From: Streptomyces sp. JH14
GTDB lineage: Bacteria > Actinomycetota > Actinomycetes > Streptomycetales > Streptomycetaceae
Length of the DNA: 64,000 nucleotides
Assembly: GCF_029428675.1 (NCBI RefSeq)
Contig: NZ_JAJNEL010000001.1
Span: 1,674,001 to 1,738,000 of the forward strand
Direction: 5' to 3'
Shown one piece after another: positions 62,136 through 64,000 of the stretch (positions are counted from its first letter, which is position 1; the number at the start of each line of letters is the position of its first letter). The position numbers were made by a program, and so were the translations under genes. Below the pieces are notes generated by a model. It ran no database searches. It worked only from the letters and a program-made list of their open reading frames with translations, and was not told where the DNA came from.

Positions 62136-62441
62136 TTGAACCACGCCGCCGCGTCGAGCCGGAACGCGTCGGCGGGCGCCGCCCCGGTCGCCGCGCTGCG
62201 CGAGGAGCGACCGCTGCCGCTCCCGGCCGAACGGTGCAAGGCAGTACGACAGTTCACCCCCGCCGACATGGCGACGGCGGGCACGGCAGACGACGACGCA
62301 CTGCAGGACTTCCCGGCGCACGGATACACCCCCGCAGAACGCCCTCGTATCGGCGCCGACACGATGTCGAGGCCGGCGAACCGGATGGTCAATGCACCCA
62401 TGGATCACCAGGTGACCGAGTTCGCTCCCGCACCCATGTGA
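62136..62441 (+). CDS. Doubtful ORF, 101 aa
   Basis: TTG-started frame reading [20 protein letters not shown], then [20 protein letters not shown] and [17 protein letters not shown]. Charged and A/P-rich; no motif and no Shine-Dalgarno. It could be a decayed gene; listed only because the segment [20 protein letters not shown] looks protein-like. Confidence 0.2.
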   Translation: MNHAAASSRNASAGAAPVAALREERPLPLPAERCKAVRQFTPADMATAGTADDDALQDFPAHGYTPAERPRIGADTMSRPANRMVNAPMDHQVTEFAPAPM

Positions 62442-62451
62442 CCCGTTTTGC

Positions 62452-62481
62452 GAATGGAGATTTCTACAAACTTCTCCATTC
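62452..62481. promoter_or_regulatory. AT-rich inverted repeat before the DUF1996 gene
   Basis: GAATGGAGA (62452-62460) and TCTCCATTC (62473-62481) flank a 12-nt centre, 68 bp before the ATG. It may be an operator or an RNA hairpin. Confidence 0.5.
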
Positions 62482-62548
62482 ACTGAACGCACCCCGAACC
62501 ACACCCGTATGGAACGTCACGCTTCTCCCTCGAAGCATGAGGAGTTCC

Positions 62549-64000
62549 ATGGGACGCACATCACGCAAACGTTCGACGCTGGCCAACCGGGCGATTGTCG
62601 CCTCGGCCGCATTGATTCTGGGCGGAGGTGGCTTGATCGCGGTCAACGTCTACGCTTCGGCGGGAGAGGGTTCGTCCGGATCGCCTCCGGACCGGACATG
62701 GAATGCGGGCACCCAGATGTCCACCATCGACTGTCCCGACGTGGGAAACGAACTTCCCGATGTGCCCGGCGAGGCGCGTGGGGAAGTGGACCGCGAACTG
62801 GCGGCCATGGATACCCAGATCACCGACGCATATCAGCAGTTCGCCGAACGGAAGGACGAGATCTCCCGCGATCCCGCCCTTGCGGAAAATGCCGTGCTCG
62901 GCCCGCTGAAGGACAAGCGGACGGCGAGTCTCGACCGGATTTCCACGGCCATCGATCGCACGGCGGACCGTCCGAAGAGTCTGGACGGCCTGGCACCGTG
63001 CAGTCTGCGCGCCGACGACAGCGACAACCATGCGGGTCAGGGCGCCGATCAGGGCCAAGGCCAGGACGACGGCATGGGCAGTGGCATGGACGACGGCATG
63101 GACGACGGCCAGGACCAGGGCGGCGACGGCGGCCAGGACCAGGGACAGGACCAGAACCAGGGGCAGCAGGGCAACGGTCCCGAGGCCTCCGACTTCGTGG
63201 ACATCCAGTCCGTGGAGCCCAATGTCGACAGGCCGCGCCAACGCCGCGGCGCCTCGCGCGGTACCTTCACGACCGACTGCGGACGTAACCAGAACGGCAA
63301 ATTCAACCCGGACAATGTCATCGTCGCGCCCGGCGTGAGCAACGGCGCCCACCATATGCACGATTACGTCGGCAATCAGGCCAACGACGCGTTCGCCAGC
63401 GACGACGATCTGGCCAACGGCCGGACGACGTGCCGGAACCAGGGCGACAAGTCCACGTATTACTGGCCCGTGCTGCGGCTGCAGAACGGGACGGCCGAGA
63501 ACGACGCGAATGCGGACGGCGGTGGAAAGGACCAGAACGTCGGAGAGATCCAGACTCCGTCCCAGGTCACGCTCAAGTTCGTCGGCAGCCCCACGGGCAA
63601 GGTCACAGCGATGCCGCGCTTCCTGCGCATCATCACCGGTGACGCCAAGGCACTCACCAATGGCGACGCCAATGCCAATGCCTCATGGAGTTGTACCGGA
63701 TTCGAGGACCGCCAGCTCAAGGACAAATACCCGATCTGCCCGGAAGGCAGCCAGGTGGTCCGCTCGTTCGCATTCCAGAGCTGCTGGGACGGGCAGAACA
63801 CCGACTCCGCCAATCACCGCACCCATGTCGCCTTCGCCCAGGAGAGCGGCCGGTGCCCGAGCGGCTTCCGCGCCATTCCGCAGCTGGTCCAGCGCATTGT
63901 GTACGACGTGCCGCCGGGCCCCGGCTTCGCCGTCGACTCGTTCCCGGAGCAGCTGCACAAGCCCGTCACCGATCACGGTGACTTCATCAATGTGTTCGAC
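62549..64000 (+). CDS. Secreted DUF1996 protein (runs off the window)
   Basis: At least 484 residues; open to the window end. A basic start and signal/anchor helix (about 5-38; [20 protein letters not shown]) are followed by a helical domain (about 65-150) that ends PCSLRADD. A long linker (about 155-207) of G, Q, D and M follows. The DUF1996 domain begins about 230 ([20 protein letters not shown]) and has [15 protein letters not shown] with paired histidines, ADG-rich segments and [12 protein letters not shown]1996 proteins are secreted and of unknown activity in actinobacteria and fungi. AGGAG lies 5 nt before the ATG. Confidence 0.85.
   Translation, partial: MGRTSRKRSTLANRAIVASAALILGGGGLIAVNVYASAGEGSSGSPPDRTWNAGTQMSTIDCPDVGNELPDVPGEARGEVDRELAAMDTQITDAYQQFAERKDEISRDPALAENAVLGPLKDKRTASLDRISTAIDRTADRPKSLDGLAPCSLRADDSDNHAGQGADQGQGQDDGMGSGMDDGMDDGQDQGGDGGQDQGQDQNQGQQGNGPEASDFVDIQSVEPNVDRPRQRRGASRGTFTTDCGRNQNGKFNPDNVIVAPGVSNGAHHMHDYVGNQANDAFASDDDLANGRTTCRNQGDKSTYYWPVLRLQNGTAENDANADGGGKDQNVGEIQTPSQVTLKFVGSPTGKVTAMPRFLRIITGDAKALTNGDANANASWSCTGFEDRQLKDKYPICPEGSQVVRSFAFQSCWDGQNTDSANHRTHVAFAQESGRCPSGFRAIPQLVQRIVYDVPPGPGFAVDSFPEQLHKPVTDHGDFINVFD

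Larger units (their letters stand above)
61994..62548. other. Gap between the fucosidase and DUF1996 genes
   Basis: 555 bp. The plus-strand segment 62052-62117 reads [20 protein letters not shown] and then QA and a stop, like the last residues of a YCII-type domain, with nothing before it; possibly a gene remnant. The rest has weak coding potential and no strong terminator. Confidence 0.35.

Overview
The window is very GC-rich, has short gaps, many GTG and TTG starts, G+C-biased third codon positions and almost no AT-rich DNA. Together with the gene content (psp genes, cob genes, pepA-lpd-sucB-aceE, lipB-lipA, glnA and glnII) this points to a Streptomyces chromosome, in the conserved core rather than an arm. 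No rRNA, tRNA, CRISPR array, insertion sequence or prophage was seen.

Layout. 0-2.4 kb: the 5' end of an RND efflux permease and a NarL-type two-component pair, all on the minus strand. 2.6-3.7 kb: pspA and its partner PspAA. 4-6.6 kb: a DUF3043 membrane protein, a methyltransferase and an HtrA-like lipoprotein protease. 6.7-14.5 kb: the cobalamin nucleotide-loop genes cobU (with an N-terminal beta-lactamase-like domain), cobT and cobS. Among them lie an LCM-type methyltransferase, an MprF-like aminoacyl-lipid synthase and a rhomboid-like protein. 14.8-23.6 kb: leucyl aminopeptidase, then the 2-oxoacid dehydrogenase genes lpd, sucB (E2) and aceE (E1), with a GntR regulator before aceE. 23.8-30.2 kb: regulators and small enzymes, including an NsdA-like regulator with a collagen-like insert. 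30.5-34.3 kb: lipB and lipA, which make the lipoyl cofactor used by sucB, then small membrane proteins. 34.5-36 kb: glnA with a GlnR site.

Between glnA and glnII lies an accessory stretch of about 17.5 kb. It begins with two gene remnants (a LysR regulator and an MFS transporter, both missing their 5' halves). Next come a TetR regulator and a four-gene catabolic cassette (TauD/TfdA dioxygenase, MFS transporter, unusual aldehyde dehydrogenase, acyl-CoA ligase). These are followed by a TrmB/LuxR-type regulator, a 1281-residue secreted subtilase, and several small or secreted proteins with local regulators. The core resumes at glnII (53.9 kb), which also has a GlnR-type site, followed by a winged-helix regulator, an MMPL transporter, a second two-component pair, a secreted alpha-L-fucosidase and the start of a secreted DUF1996 protein that runs off the window.

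Regulatory themes. Several genes have a TANNNT -10 box 6-8 nt before the start codon and no Shine-Dalgarno sequence, as expected of leaderless mRNAs. Convergent gene pairs are separated by long perfect hairpins. Candidate operators are visible before gntR, aceE, lpd, marR and a small gene after lipA. All functional calls are from reading translations and motifs; none was checked against a database.
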